From Caldifarciminota bacterium (GTDB taxonomy: Bacteria; Hydrothermota; Tepidihabitantia; SM23-42), in contig JAGMEL010000026.1 of NCBI GenBank assembly GCA_023128195.1, forward strand, positions 1 to 15,109: 15,109 nucleotides of DNA, in the 5' to 3' direction. The notes below the pieces were generated by a model that saw nothing but the letters and a program-made list of their open reading frames with translations, had not been told where the DNA came from and ran no database searches. Positions 7,304-14,804 of the stretch are shown in pieces. The stretch's first letter is position 1. Every line of letters starts with the position of its first letter. The position numbers and the translations under genes are program-made.

Positions 7304-7351
7304 ATGTTTATCTTCAATGATAGGAGTATGCTATGCGAAACATCATTATAA
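7304..7351 (+). CDS. Possible mini-ORF overlapping the next gene's start
   Basis: AAGGAG lies 6 nt before ATG 7304, which opens a 15-residue frame, MFIFNDRSMLCETSL, ending in TAA at 7351. It overlaps the first 19 bases of the CrtI-family gene in another frame. It could couple translation or be chance; the main gene has its own AGGAG at 7322-7326. Confidence 0.2.
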   Translation: MFIFNDRSMLCETSL

Positions 7352-8808
7352 TTGGTTCTGGTATGGGTGGTCTTGTTGCCGGTAATCTGCTCGTTAAAAA
7401 GGGACATAAGGTTGCAATATTTGAATCTCACATCACACCTGGCGGATACACAGCTGGGTTCTGGAGAAAAGGTTTTTACTTTGAGAGTGGCACACTTTCT
7501 TTTGAATCATCAGACGGTGTGTTCAAAGTAATGAAGGATATCGGGATTTATGAAAAGATCCAGTTTACTAAACAGTATGGACGGTGGGTGTCTGCAGATT
7601 TTGATTGCATAACCCATTCATTCAGTGATTTGAAAAAAACGTTACTTGAAGCATTCCCATCAGAAAAGGAAAGACTTACAAAGTATTATGCCAAGGTCGA
7701 CAAGATGTTCAAGGCAATGCTTTCCATGCGCAAACCAGGTAATTTGTTCGAAATTATTGCCTTTCCTTTTAAATTGGCAAAAATCATGAGTATATTCAAG
7801 AAGTACGATAAGACAACAGTATCAGAATTTACCGCGATGTTTTTTGACAAAGATTCCAAGCTCTATCAATTGCTTAAGGACATTGGATATCCGGATATGA
7901 GTGCTGCGATTCTTGGTGGTGCAATGTTGTCTTTTTTTGAAGACTACTGGACAGTGAAGACCGGCATGCAATCCTGGGCAGATGCGCTTGCTGAAAACTT
8001 CAAGAGCCTGGGCGGCGAGCTGATGCTGAAATCCAGGGTCGACAAGATAATCACAAAGAACGGCACAGCTGTTGGTGTTGGCAGTAATGGTAAAAACTAC
8101 AAAGCAGATTATGTGATTTCTGCCAGTGACTACAAAAAGACATTCCTTAAACTTTTAGATGACAAGACACTTATTCCTCAGCAGACCATTGAGAAGATCG
8201 AAAAAGCTTCAGTATCCGAAGGTTTTTTCACGGTCTATCTCGGATTGAATCTCCCGCAGGATAAAATGAAAGAGTATTTAAAAATACCCCATGTGTACTA
8301 TTTAAGTGATAACCCGGATACAGATATTCATAATCCAAATGATGAGAACTATTTTGAAAAAGCTGCAGTAACGCTCTATTCGCCTTCACTCATGAATGCC
8401 GAACTTGCTCCTGAAGGCAAGTCTTCATTAATGATTCAAACCATGACATCCTACAAATGGATGAACAACTGGGGAGGAGGCGACAGGGAGACTTACAAAC
8501 GATTGAAAAATAGGGCAAAGAATGCATTAATTGAAAAAGCGTGTGTAGTCATTCCCAATTTAAAAAAACATATTGAGTTTGATGATGCTGCAACTCCGTT
8601 GACTTATGAACGATTTACGCACAACACTGACGGTGCAACGTCTGCCTGGAGTTGGAATCCGAACAAGAAATTTCATAAGACGATTATGAGTACTACAGTT
8701 ACGACACCGGTTAAAAATCTCTATATTGGTTCATGCTGGGCAGTGCAGATTGGCGGTGTGCCAAGTGCTATCATGGCTGCACAAAAGTGTGTTAAGAAGA
8801 TAAAATAA
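7333..8808 (+). CDS. CrtI/phytoene desaturase-family FAD oxidoreductase
   Basis: This 491-residue flavoprotein belongs to the phytoene desaturase / carotenoid isomerase / retinol saturase family (COG1233). The N-terminal dinucleotide motif is IIIIGSGMGGLVAG, with G8, G10 and G13, followed by IFESHITPGGYTAGF, the FAD-contacting loop. The C-terminal family motif NLYIGSCWAVQIGGVPSA starts at 462. Length is normal for the family. AGGAG (7322-7326) lies 6 nt before ATG 7333. It has a full-consensus promoter and stands alone: no phytoene synthase, cyclase or other carotenoid gene is nearby. The substrate is therefore open and may be another polyene, a retinoid-like compound or a lipid. Its stop lies 2 nt from the stop of the convergent minus-strand gene with no terminator visible between them, so the two transcripts probably overlap. 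Confidence 0.85.
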   Translation: MRNIIIIGSGMGGLVAGNLLVKKGHKVAIFESHITPGGYTAGFWRKGFYFESGTLSFESSDGVFKVMKDIGIYEKIQFTKQYGRWVSADFDCITHSFSDLKKTLLEAFPSEKERLTKYYAKVDKMFKAMLSMRKPGNLFEIIAFPFKLAKIMSIFKKYDKTTVSEFTAMFFDKDSKLYQLLKDIGYPDMSAAILGGAMLSFFEDYWTVKTGMQSWADALAENFKSLGGELMLKSRVDKIITKNGTAVGVGSNGKNYKADYVISASDYKKTFLKLLDDKTLIPQQTIEKIEKASVSEGFFTVYLGLNLPQDKMKEYLKIPHVYYLSDNPDTDIHNPNDENYFEKAAVTLYSPSLMNAELAPEGKSSLMIQTMTSYKWMNNWGGGDRETYKRLKNRAKNALIEKACVVIPNLKKHIEFDDAATPLTYERFTHNTDGATSAWSWNPNKKFHKTIMSTTVTTPVKNLYIGSCWAVQIGGVPSAIMAAQKCVKKIK

Positions 8809-8810
8809 AA

Positions 8811-9629
8811 CTACCGAGTAATTCTATCAATCTTCATTGTAGATAGATCAATTGTAACGTAGGTGAATTTATCAAGTTGCCCCGGTTGAATACACATAGT
8901 ATTGCCTAACTTTGCATACCATTGGCCTGAGACTTCAGGAGATTCATGGATATGTCCATGAAGTGAAAGTTTTGGCTGATTTTTCATTAAGAAATCGTAG
9001 ACTGCTTTTGAACCCACACCTCTGCCATGATTATACCTATCGAGCCCTAATTTGTATGGAGGCATATGAATTACATACACACAATTTGTCATGTTGTTAG
9101 GAAGTACTAATTTATTTAGTTCATCCGCGATTGTTGGGAGACTATTTACATAGGAAAGCCAATCATTGATTTCCTGCCACCCATCTTGGGATGACAGCAG
9201 TGCAGTGCCATATTGCTCTGGCAAAATAAAATCATGTGTATCTTGCCTGCACCTATCCTTTAATCGAAATGGGTAATCGACGATCAGATTAAATCCGATG
9301 AATTCGTAATTATCGATTTCAAACTTCTGCTGAGCTATAGGTATAACAAAAGAAAACTTTTTACAAGTTTTTTCAAATAACTCATCAAATATCCTCAGGT
9401 CATCATTTCCTAAGTAACATAGATAGTAAATGCCTGCAGATTCAAACTGCGAGAAATGACTTTTAAGATATGTGGTAATAAATTCTCCCTGTTTGAATAA
9501 ATTACCTTTTGTAGGCAGCATGTCACCGCCATTTATAACCAGATTAACCTTAGTAGATTTTGCTACTTTGAACAACCGCTCATACTTCCATTTATTTCCA
9601 TGTAAATCCGTTACAAATATTACTTTCAT
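8811..9629 (-). CDS. Calcineurin-like metallophosphoesterase
   Basis: A 272-residue protein of the calcineurin-like phosphoesterase superfamily, closest in look to the Icc-related group. The metal-binding motifs appear in order: D8-L-H10-G-N (motif I), G34-G-D36 (motif II), G74-N-D76 (motif III), the histidine in VIHMPP, and GHIH in LHGHIHES near the end. These would hold a dinuclear metal centre that hydrolyses phosphomono- or diesters; the substrate is unknown. There is no signal peptide, so it is cytoplasmic. On the minus strand AAGGA lies 8 nt before the ATG. It begins 45 nt downstream of a small lysine-rich gene and is probably transcribed with it from the promoter at 9873-9900. Confidence 0.87.
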   Translation of the reverse strand: MKVIFVTDLHGNKWKYERLFKVAKSTKVNLVINGGDMLPTKGNLFKQGEFITTYLKSHFSQFESAGIYYLCYLGNDDLRIFDELFEKTCKKFSFVIPIAQQKFEIDNYEFIGFNLIVDYPFRLKDRCRQDTHDFILPEQYGTALLSSQDGWQEINDWLSYVNSLPTIADELNKLVLPNNMTNCVYVIHMPPYKLGLDRYNHGRGVGSKAVYDFLMKNQPKLSLHGHIHESPEVSGQWYAKLGNTMCIQPGQLDKFTYVTIDLSTMKIDRITR

Positions 9630-9674
9630 TGATTTTCCTTTATGCTATTTTTATTTCTTGATTGCTTCGATTTT

Positions 9675-9860
9675 TCAGGCATCTTGGTCTTCCTTTTTTT
9701 CAGTTTCTGATGAAATTTCCTTTCTAATTTTGTTTTTCGTTTTACCCTTGCGAGAATATTTTTTCTTATTCCTGTGTACTTTTGTAGGTTTATGAGGAAC
9801 CCGGTGTTTGTAACTCGGTTTTATCTTTATTTCTTCTTCGTTTTTCTTATTTTTCGCCAT
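9675..9860 (-). CDS. Small, highly basic hypothetical protein
   Basis: A 61-residue protein starting MAKNKKNEEEIKIKP, dominated by K, R and E, with no cysteine, signal peptide or membrane segment. An upstream in-frame ATG would add ten residues, but the -10 box at 9873-9878 lies inside that extension, so the ATG at 9860 is the likely start, only about 6 nt after the predicted transcription start. There is no clear ribosome site. The core KKKYSRKGKTKNK is lysine/arginine-rich and resembles tails that bind rRNA; it loosely recalls the Y-x-RKGK stretch of the ribosome-rescue factor ArfA. That resemblance is weak and function is unknown. It heads the unit that includes the metallophosphoesterase and is divergent from the AbiE pair. 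Confidence 0.6.
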   Translation of the reverse strand: MAKNKKNEEEIKIKPSYKHRVPHKPTKVHRNKKKYSRKGKTKNKIRKEISSETEKKEDQDA

Positions 9861-9872
9861 ATGTTTTAAGAA

Positions 9873-9900
9873 ATTATATTGAAAGCACAAAGTATGTCAA
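9873..9900 (-). promoter_or_regulatory. Consensus promoter on the minus strand
   Basis: Read on the minus strand, TTGACA (9900-9895), a 16-nt spacer and TATAAT (9878-9873) form a perfect-consensus promoter. It points toward the small basic gene at 9860 and implies a leader of only about 6 nt. Confidence 0.75.
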
Positions 9901-9948
9901 TAGTGTATTAAATTTACAGACAGAATTGACCGCTGCGATTTTCACCAT

Positions 9949-10042
9949 TTCATTTCATTCGATACTTTCATCTTGACAAAATAAATTTTATATATATAAT
10001 TATTTCAGTAGGTAGACAAAAAAGGGTACTTAATGAAATGAA
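9949..10042. repeat. 11-bp inverted repeat bracketing the AbiE promoter
   Basis: TTCATTTCATT (9949-9959) is the exact reverse complement of AATGAAATGAA (10032-10042), with the AbiE promoter between them. AbiEi antitoxins are known to repress their own operons by binding inverted repeats at the promoter, so this is a candidate operator. The right copy overlaps the start codon, so part of the match may be coincidence. Confidence 0.4.
9973..10000 (+). promoter_or_regulatory. Consensus promoter of the AbiE operon
   Basis: TTGACA (9973-9978), a 16-nt spacer and TATAAT (9995-10000) match consensus exactly. Transcription would start near 10007, about 31 nt before the antitoxin gene. The spacer is AT-only apart from its flanks. 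Confidence 0.8.
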
Positions 10043-10646
10043 GTTCAAAGAAATCTACAGAACATTAGAGAAAAACAAATACTTTGTTTTTTCGTTTGAG
10101 GATCTACTATTATTCTACCCAAACGAGACAAAGGGAAATCTCAAAAAACTGATTTTCAGATGGAAAAATAAGGGATTGATTTATTCTTTAAAAAGAGGTT
10201 TGTACGAACTTACTTATCCAAGAGATTTCACAATTTCTGATCTCTATATTGCGAACAAATTATACAATCCTTCTTATGTTTCTCTGGAAACCGCTTTATC
10301 CTATTATAGTATTATCCCTGAAGTTTCAATGGCAGTAACGTCCATTACAACAAAACCCACCAGGAGATTCAAGAACAAACATGGTCTGTTTATCTACCGT
10401 ACGATTAAGACCAGAGCTTTCACAGGATACTTTGTCGAGAAGCAACGCGACTTTGATGTTTTTATTGCTGAGCCTGAAAAGGCATTCATCGATTATCTAT
10501 ACTTCAAAGCACATCGCAACAAGAACTTCACGTTTCAGGACGAAAGATTTGATGAAGATGCAGTTCAACGACTCAACAAGAAGAAAATGAGGAAATATGC
10601 AAAACTGTATGAAATCAATTTAGGAAAACTATATGCTCACCTTTGA
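10038..10646 (+). CDS. abiEi: AbiEi-family antitoxin (type IV toxin-antitoxin)
   Basis: A 202-residue protein of the AbiEi/COG5340 group. The N-terminal 60 residues form a winged helix (helices in MKFKEIYRTLEKNKYF and KGNLKKLIFRWKNKGLI, then the wing SLKRGLYEL). The rest carries family features, YVSLETALSYYSIIPE, TSITTKPTRRF and IAEPEKAFIDYLYF. AbiEi antitoxins act by blocking the toxin's effect without binding it tightly, and they repress their own promoter. Start: ATG 10038 is preceded by only a weak AAGGG; ATG 10033 in another frame stops after two codons. The toxin gene overlaps the 3' end by 14 nt, the usual antitoxin-first order. Confidence 0.87.
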   Translation: MKFKEIYRTLEKNKYFVFSFEDLLLFYPNETKGNLKKLIFRWKNKGLIYSLKRGLYELTYPRDFTISDLYIANKLYNPSYVSLETALSYYSIIPEVSMAVTSITTKPTRRFKNKHGLFIYRTIKTRAFTGYFVEKQRDFDVFIAEPEKAFIDYLYFKAHRNKNFTFQDERFDEDAVQRLNKKKMRKYAKLYEINLGKLYAHL

Positions 10647-11448
10647 TGCATTAATCGATCAGGCAAAATTGCGGGACATGCCACCAACAAAGACCAGAGG
10701 TGTTTTAAGGGAGTATATGCAGATTGTCATTCTCAATGAGTTCTACAAGACAGATGCAGGAAAGGAATTATATTTTACAGGAGGGACGTATTTACGTCTG
10801 GTCCACAATTTAAAAAGGTTCTCAGAAGACCTGGATTTCAATACTCAAAACCTTACACCAGTGAAATTTGAAAATTATGCCGAGGAGCTGATAATTGGGT
10901 TAAAAAGACTTGGAATGAAATGCAGAGTACAGTTTGCTCACTGGGATAATATTCTAGTCGCAAAACTAACTTTTCCTGAAATAGAACGTTCATACAATAT
11001 CGTGTCGAAACATTCCAGAAAAGAAGGTATAATCATAAAATTAGAGACGAACAGACAGAAATGGAAAATAAAGACAGCGACTGAAGTAATATCAGGGTTT
11101 GGGGTGACTTATCCATGTCTGTGTACTGACAAGGGTATGTTGTTTTCGGATAAAATCGATGCACTAACCAAAAAGAAAAGAGGAAGGCACCTGTACGATA
11201 TTATATTTATGCTTTCCAATAAATTTACAATTGATCGAAGAATCTTGAAAAGATTTGGTATAGAAGAAGATCCTTTATCAATCATTTTACGTAGTGTGCA
11301 AAATCATACAAAAGCTGAACTAAAAAAACAGGCAGAGATATTGAGACCATTTTTGTTTGATGAAAAAGAGGCTGAACTCGTCGCAAATGCCCATAATATT
11401 ATACCAGGGTTAATAGAACAATACCGGAAAGGAACACATTCTATCTAA
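10633..11448 (+). CDS. abiEii: AbiEii-family nucleotidyltransferase toxin
   Basis: A 271-residue protein of the AbiEii (DUF1814, COG2253) family, nucleotidyltransferase-fold toxins, some of which add nucleotides to tRNA. Motif I is G50-G51-T52 with R62-F-S-E-D66-L-D68-F, giving the metal-binding D-x-D. The later charged motifs are K136-L-E138-T, D173-K-I-D176-A and KKKRGRHLYD (180-189), all in the family order. All expected active-site residues seem present, so the toxin should be active and dependent on its antitoxin. AGGA at 10622-10625, inside the antitoxin gene, lies 7 nt before ATG 10633, and the genes overlap by 14 nt, so translation is coupled. A run of seven T at 11482-11488 follows within 40 nt of the stop and may end the transcript. 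Confidence 0.88.
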   Translation: MLTFDALIDQAKLRDMPPTKTRGVLREYMQIVILNEFYKTDAGKELYFTGGTYLRLVHNLKRFSEDLDFNTQNLTPVKFENYAEELIIGLKRLGMKCRVQFAHWDNILVAKLTFPEIERSYNIVSKHSRKEGIIIKLETNRQKWKIKTATEVISGFGVTYPCLCTDKGMLFSDKIDALTKKKRGRHLYDIIFMLSNKFTIDRRILKRFGIEEDPLSIILRSVQNHTKAELKKQAEILRPFLFDEKEAELVANAHNIIPGLIEQYRKGTHSI

Positions 11449-11572
11449 CGTAGAAGTTGAGTTCCTTAGATGGAGTTCTTATTTTTTTCGATGCATCGAG
11501 TAAGTTGTTGATAAAATCTGATTCTTTCTCTATTAATCCCCTCGCCCCTTACGCTGTGTTTGCCTACGCTCC

Positions 11573-11616
11573 TTGTCATTGCGAGTCCCGAGCTCGTCGA
11601 GGGACGAAGCAATCTC
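11573..11616. repeat. Dispersed palindromic repeat, copy 2
   Basis: TTGTCATTGCGAG (11573-11585) is identical to 154-166. Nested arms follow: GTCCC (11585-11589) pairs with GGGAC (11601-11605), and ATTGC (11578-11582) pairs with GCAAT (11609-11613), with CGAGCTCG-like sequence in the loop. This copy keeps both inner and outer arms, so it is the more complete member of the family. Confidence 0.65.
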
Positions 11617-11659
11617 ACTAATCACGCTATTATTAGAAAAACCGTACTACTATTAATAG

Positions 11660-11684
11660 AGATTTCTGAAAAAATCAGAAATCT
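11660..11684. repeat. 10-bp hairpin
   Basis: AGATTTCTGA (11660-11669) pairs exactly with TCAGAAATCT (11675-11684) around an AAAAA loop, followed by TT. It is AT-rich and could be a weak terminator or part of a repeat element. Confidence 0.45.
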
Positions 11685-11719
11685 TTAGGAATCGCTGTAA
11701 TTTTTATATAATCTCCTTG

Positions 11720-11820
11720 CCCCGTGAAATAAAAGAAAACTGTTATGAAAATATGAATAAAATATGGTATTTTTGCATTCAATACAGTAAAACCATATTC
11801 TATGTTCATATTTCACAGGG
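11720..11820. repeat. About 100-bp imperfect palindrome
   Basis: The left arm has CCCCGTGAAATA (11720-11731), then about 20 unpaired bases, then TATGAATAA and AATATGGT (to 11768). The right arm has ACCATATT (11792-11799), TATGTTCATA (11801-11810) and TTTCACAGGG (11811-11820), which read back as the left arm with its extra block removed. It may be a degenerate miniature element or a foldable RNA. Confidence 0.5.
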
Positions 11821-11874
11821 TGAATAATCAAAAGAGCTCAAAAATTAGTTTTCCAGAAATCTCTTGATAATATC

Positions 11875-11904
11875 TTGACATTGGGCTTCAAATTCTTATA
11901 TTAT
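11875..11904 (+). promoter_or_regulatory. Promoter of cysS, very close to the start codon
   Basis: TTGACA (11875-11880) is followed after 16 nt by TATATT (11897-11902), or after 18 nt by TATTAT (11899-11904). Either places transcription start around 11909-11912, at or next to ATG 11912. Confidence 0.6.
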
Positions 11905-11911
11905 AAAACCT

Positions 11912-13318
11912 ATGGAAATTATGGGTATCAAATTATATAATACATGGAGCCGAAAGAAAGAGTTATTCAAATCAATTTCAGATGACTGCGTGGGGCTCTA
12001 CACATGTGGACCTACTGTATATAACTATGCTCATATAGGAAATCTTCGCACGTACATCTTTGAAGATATTCTGAGAAGAACTCTTGAATATTTTGGATAT
12101 AAAATAAAACACGTTATGAATGTTACTGATGTCGGACACTTGGTATCTGATGCGGATACTGGAGATGACAAGATGGTTATTGGTGCACGGCGCGAGGGTA
12201 AAACAGTACAAGAGATTGCGCGCTACTATGAAAAGATATTTTTCCAGGATGCAGAGTCACTAAATATTCTACGACCACATGTTGCATGTCGAGCAACTGC
12301 GCACGTGAATGATATGATTGAATTTATACAGGTCTTAGTTGATAAAGGCTATGCATATAAAGTTGAGGGCAATGTTTATTTTGAAATATCAAAGTTTCCT
12401 GAATATGGTAAATTATCTGGTATCCCTATTGAGAAACTACTCGCAGGTGCGCGTATTGAGGTGGATAAAAACAAACGTCATCCTGGTGATTTTGCACTCT
12501 GGTTGTCTAAGTCAAAATTCCCCAATCAGGTAATGCAATGGGATTCGCCATGGGGACGTGGTTTTCCAGGGTGGCATATTGAATGTACAGTTTTGGCGAT
12601 AAAATATTTGGGCAAACGTCTTGATATACACTGTGGAGGCATTGACCACATACCAATCCACCACACCAATGAAATCGCACAGGCTGAGGCGTATTTAGGG
12701 CACAAATGGTGTAATGTGTGGGTGCATGGAGAATTTCTTGTGCTAAAAAGAGATAAAATGTCGAAGTCCAAACAAGGATTTCTGGATTTGCGTGCGCTTA
12801 TCAATCATGGATTTGAACCACTGCACTATCGGTATTTCTGTCTCGGCGCACACTATCGTCAGCAATTAGACTTCAGTTTTGATGGGCTTGAAGGAGCCAA
12901 AAGAGCTTATGCGAATTTAAGGCAGCGTGTTTTGGAATACCGGGCAGATAGCAATAGGAATCATGCCAATCCTGAACTTATGAAAGAATACATGAGCGAG
13001 TTTGAAAATGTTATTGCAGACGATCTCAATGTACCACTTGCATTGGCTGTAGTATGGAAGGTAGTAAAAGATATTAAATTATCAAGCAGAGACAAACTCA
13101 ATTTGCTCTTGGAATTCGACAGGGTTTTAGGATTAGGTTTTAAAACTATTGAGCAAAAGGAACTACCTGAGGTCTGTCAGAAATTGATAAAGCAGCGGGA
13201 GCAAGCGCGCAAAGATGAAAATTGGGATGAGGCTGATCATCTTCGTGAAGAGCTAAGCCAGCATGACATAGGTATAAAAGATACACAAAAAGCTACTGAA
13301 TGGTATTGGCTGAAATAG
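11912..13318 (+). CDS. cysS: Cysteinyl-tRNA synthetase
   Basis: This class I aminoacyl-tRNA synthetase charges tRNA-Cys with cysteine using ATP, in the cytoplasm. At 468 residues it matches the family (E. coli, about 461). The HIGH motif is HIGN at 41-44 in GPTVYNYAHIGN, and KMSKS is at 282-286. The zinc site that reads cysteine is intact: C32 (TCGPTVY), C225 (GWHIECT), H250 and E254 (IHHTNEIAQ). The C-terminal anticodon-binding helical domain is complete, ending in EWYWLK. The predicted transcription start lies on or just before ATG 11912, so the mRNA is leaderless or the true start is ATG 11921 with a leader of about ten bases. Translation from 11921 (MGIKLYNTWSRKKE) matches the usual family N-terminus better. 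No terminator is visible downstream. Confidence 0.97.
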   Translation: MEIMGIKLYNTWSRKKELFKSISDDCVGLYTCGPTVYNYAHIGNLRTYIFEDILRRTLEYFGYKIKHVMNVTDVGHLVSDADTGDDKMVIGARREGKTVQEIARYYEKIFFQDAESLNILRPHVACRATAHVNDMIEFIQVLVDKGYAYKVEGNVYFEISKFPEYGKLSGIPIEKLLAGARIEVDKNKRHPGDFALWLSKSKFPNQVMQWDSPWGRGFPGWHIECTVLAIKYLGKRLDIHCGGIDHIPIHHTNEIAQAEAYLGHKWCNVWVHGEFLVLKRDKMSKSKQGFLDLRALINHGFEPLHYRYFCLGAHYRQQLDFSFDGLEGAKRAYANLRQRVLEYRADSNRNHANPELMKEYMSEFENVIADDLNVPLALAVVWKVVKDIKLSSRDKLNLLLEFDRVLGLGFKTIEQKELPEVCQKLIKQREQARKDENWDEADHLREELSQHDIGIKDTQKATEWYWLK

Positions 13319-13337
13319 TTAGGTATTGGTGTAGACC

Positions 13338-13433
13338 ATGAAAGTAAAACCTGGGACGGTAGTGGGGACACGTATGCAAAGATTACTGGAGGTTTCAAAG
13401 AAATGCGGAGCTGACCTGTCTGTAGCCGAATAA
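13338..13433 (+). pseudogene. Short ORF carrying a duplicated QueG-like gene fragment
   Basis: A 31-codon frame begins MKVKPGTVVGTR and continues MQRLLEVSKKCGADL, then SVAE and a stop. The middle block matches residues 12-25 of the truncated gene at 14805. At DNA level 13378-13419 equals 14839-14880 at 39 of 42 positions, with differences at 13385, 13415 and 13416. The first 12 codons are unrelated to that gene. There is no ribosome site. It is most easily read as a remnant left by a duplication or insertion event rather than as a working gene. Confidence 0.6.
13378..13419. repeat. 42-bp direct repeat, left copy
   Basis: The left copy of a direct repeat whose right copy is 14839-14880, 39 of 42 identical, offset 1461 bases. 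Together they bracket the COG1373 ATPase gene and its promoter. The repeat lies 33 nt before that promoter. Confidence 0.85.
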
Positions 13434-13451
13434 TATCTGATATACTTCCTC

Positions 13452-13479
13452 TTGACATTAGCAAAATTATGATTAGAAT
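13452..13479 (+). promoter_or_regulatory. Promoter of the ATPase gene, almost leaderless
   Basis: TTGACA (13452-13457), a 16-nt spacer and TAGAAT (13474-13479) form a strong promoter. Transcription would start near 13486, 2 nt before ATG 13488, leaving no room for a ribosome site. Confidence 0.65.
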
Positions 13480-13487
13480 CTATTCAT

Positions 13488-14732
13488 ATGATGAATAGAA
13501 ATAAATCACGCGCCAATAGCGAATATAGGCCGCGATGGTTGGCTGAAAATATAAGAAAGGCTATCGATGTCAACCCGGTTATGATTCTCACTGGTGCACG
13601 ACAGACAGGAAAGAGCACGCTTTTGCAGAATGAGAAACCATTTGATGGTTGGCGGTATCTTTCCTTTGATGATATAGATATTCTTGGTCAAGCAAAAAAA
13701 GATCCATTGTCTTTACTGTCGGTGGAGCGCAATACAGTCATTGACGAAATACAGAAAGCTCCAGAGATATTATCTGTCATCAAGAAATTAGTAGATGAAA
13801 ACCGCGAGCGGCATTTTTTGCTTTCAGGCTCGGCTAATCTTTTATTGATGAAGCAGGTTACTGAAAGCCTCGCAGGACGCAGTTCGTATTTTTCGTTATT
13901 GCCTTTTGCTCTAAGAGAGTGGTTTAGGGAAAATATACCACAATGTTTTTTGGATCTTATTAAAGGTAAGCGGTTAAAAGAGAAGCAATATTCAACGAAG
14001 AATCCACTTTCACAATTATTTAGAGGTTTCTTACCGCCGGTACTGAAACTGAAAAAAATGGATCAAGTTTCACTCTGGTGGGAAGGATACACAAGAACAT
14101 ATCTGGAGCGAGATCTGAGGCAGTTATCCGAGGTCTCATCATTGAGTGACTATAAGAAAATCATGGAACTACTTGCCTTGCGATCAGGATCTATTTTGAA
14201 TGAAACTGATATTGCTCGTAAATGTTCTATGAGTCAGCCAACAGTCCATCGCTATATAAATCTTCTGGAGACATCACATCTTTTTCTTAAATTAAGGCCT
14301 TTCACTAAAGGTAAATTGCGCAGAATCATAAAAGCACCCAAAGGATATTTTCTCGACCCGGGACTCGTTTCTTATCTTGCAGGATACTATGCACCAAATT
14401 CTATTTCTTCAGAATTTCTCGGTCATCTTTTTGAGACGTTAATATTTCTTCATCTTAGTATTATTGCATCACTTGTTCGAGCTGAACTTTTCTATTGGAG
14501 AACATGGGGTGGTAAGGAAAAAGAGGTTGATTTTGTTTTTGAATTTATGCGGAAGGTTATAATCATCGAAGTGAAGCTTTCTCAGAGAATTAATTATGAA
14601 GATATAAAAGATATCACTTTCTTTATGGATAATTATTCAAATACTGTTGCTGGTTTGATTATCTATACAGGCAGTGAATTGAAATATCTGACCAAGGATA
14701 TTATTGCTGTACCCTGGACTGCCTTGTGTTAA
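13488..14732 (+). CDS. COG1373-family ATPase (AAA plus DUF4143)
   Basis: A 414-residue protein of the COG1373 group: an N-terminal AAA-type ATPase (AAA_14) followed by DUF4143. Walker A is G36-A-R-Q-T-G-K42-S-T44, Walker B is VIDEIQ (84-89, with D86 and E87), and LLSGSAN follows as the sensor. The middle has the arginine-rich YTRTYLERDLRQL and a winged-helix-like stretch (DIARKCSMSQPTVHRYINLL). The end, YWRTWGGKEKEVDF then IIIEVKLS, resembles a PD-(D/E)XK nuclease-like core with D, E and K. Members are abundant accessory genes whose cellular role is poorly known. ATG 13488 is followed at once by ATG 13491, and there is no ribosome site: with the promoter so near, the mRNA appears leaderless. 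The gene is bracketed by 42-bp direct repeats, a sign of recent insertion. Confidence 0.9.
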   Translation: MMNRNKSRANSEYRPRWLAENIRKAIDVNPVMILTGARQTGKSTLLQNEKPFDGWRYLSFDDIDILGQAKKDPLSLLSVERNTVIDEIQKAPEILSVIKKLVDENRERHFLLSGSANLLLMKQVTESLAGRSSYFSLLPFALREWFRENIPQCFLDLIKGKRLKEKQYSTKNPLSQLFRGFLPPVLKLKKMDQVSLWWEGYTRTYLERDLRQLSEVSSLSDYKKIMELLALRSGSILNETDIARKCSMSQPTVHRYINLLETSHLFLKLRPFTKGKLRRIIKAPKGYFLDPGLVSYLAGYYAPNSISSEFLGHLFETLIFLHLSIIASLVRAELFYWRTWGGKEKEVDFVFEFMRKVIIIEVKLSQRINYEDIKDITFFMDNYSNTVAGLIIYTGSELKYLTKDIIAVPWTALC

Positions 14733-14804
14733 AATATCTAATTACCTGACTGACTCGCTGTGAGTGAGATGACGGTTTACTGAAAATTCAGATAACCCGA
14801 TACC

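Larger units (their letters stand above)
11449..11911. other. Non-coding, palindrome-rich intergenic region
   Basis: No gene is seen in these 463 bases. They hold a T-run (11482-11488), a perfect 12-bp palindrome TCGATGCATCGA (11488-11499), dispersed-repeat copy 2 (11573-11616), a 10-bp hairpin (11660-11684), a long imperfect palindrome (11720-11820) and the cysS promoter. The stretch looks like a sink for repeat elements at the edge of the AbiE unit. Confidence 0.6.

Noticed and set aside
9472..9795. 107-codon plus-strand frame rich in F and L
   Set aside because: It is the mirror of the lysine-rich small gene and the phosphoesterase start; its membrane-like look comes from reading AAA/GAA codons backwards.
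9861..9890. Ten-residue N-terminal extension of the small basic protein
   Set aside because: The -10 box of its promoter lies inside the extension, so those codons would not be transcribed.
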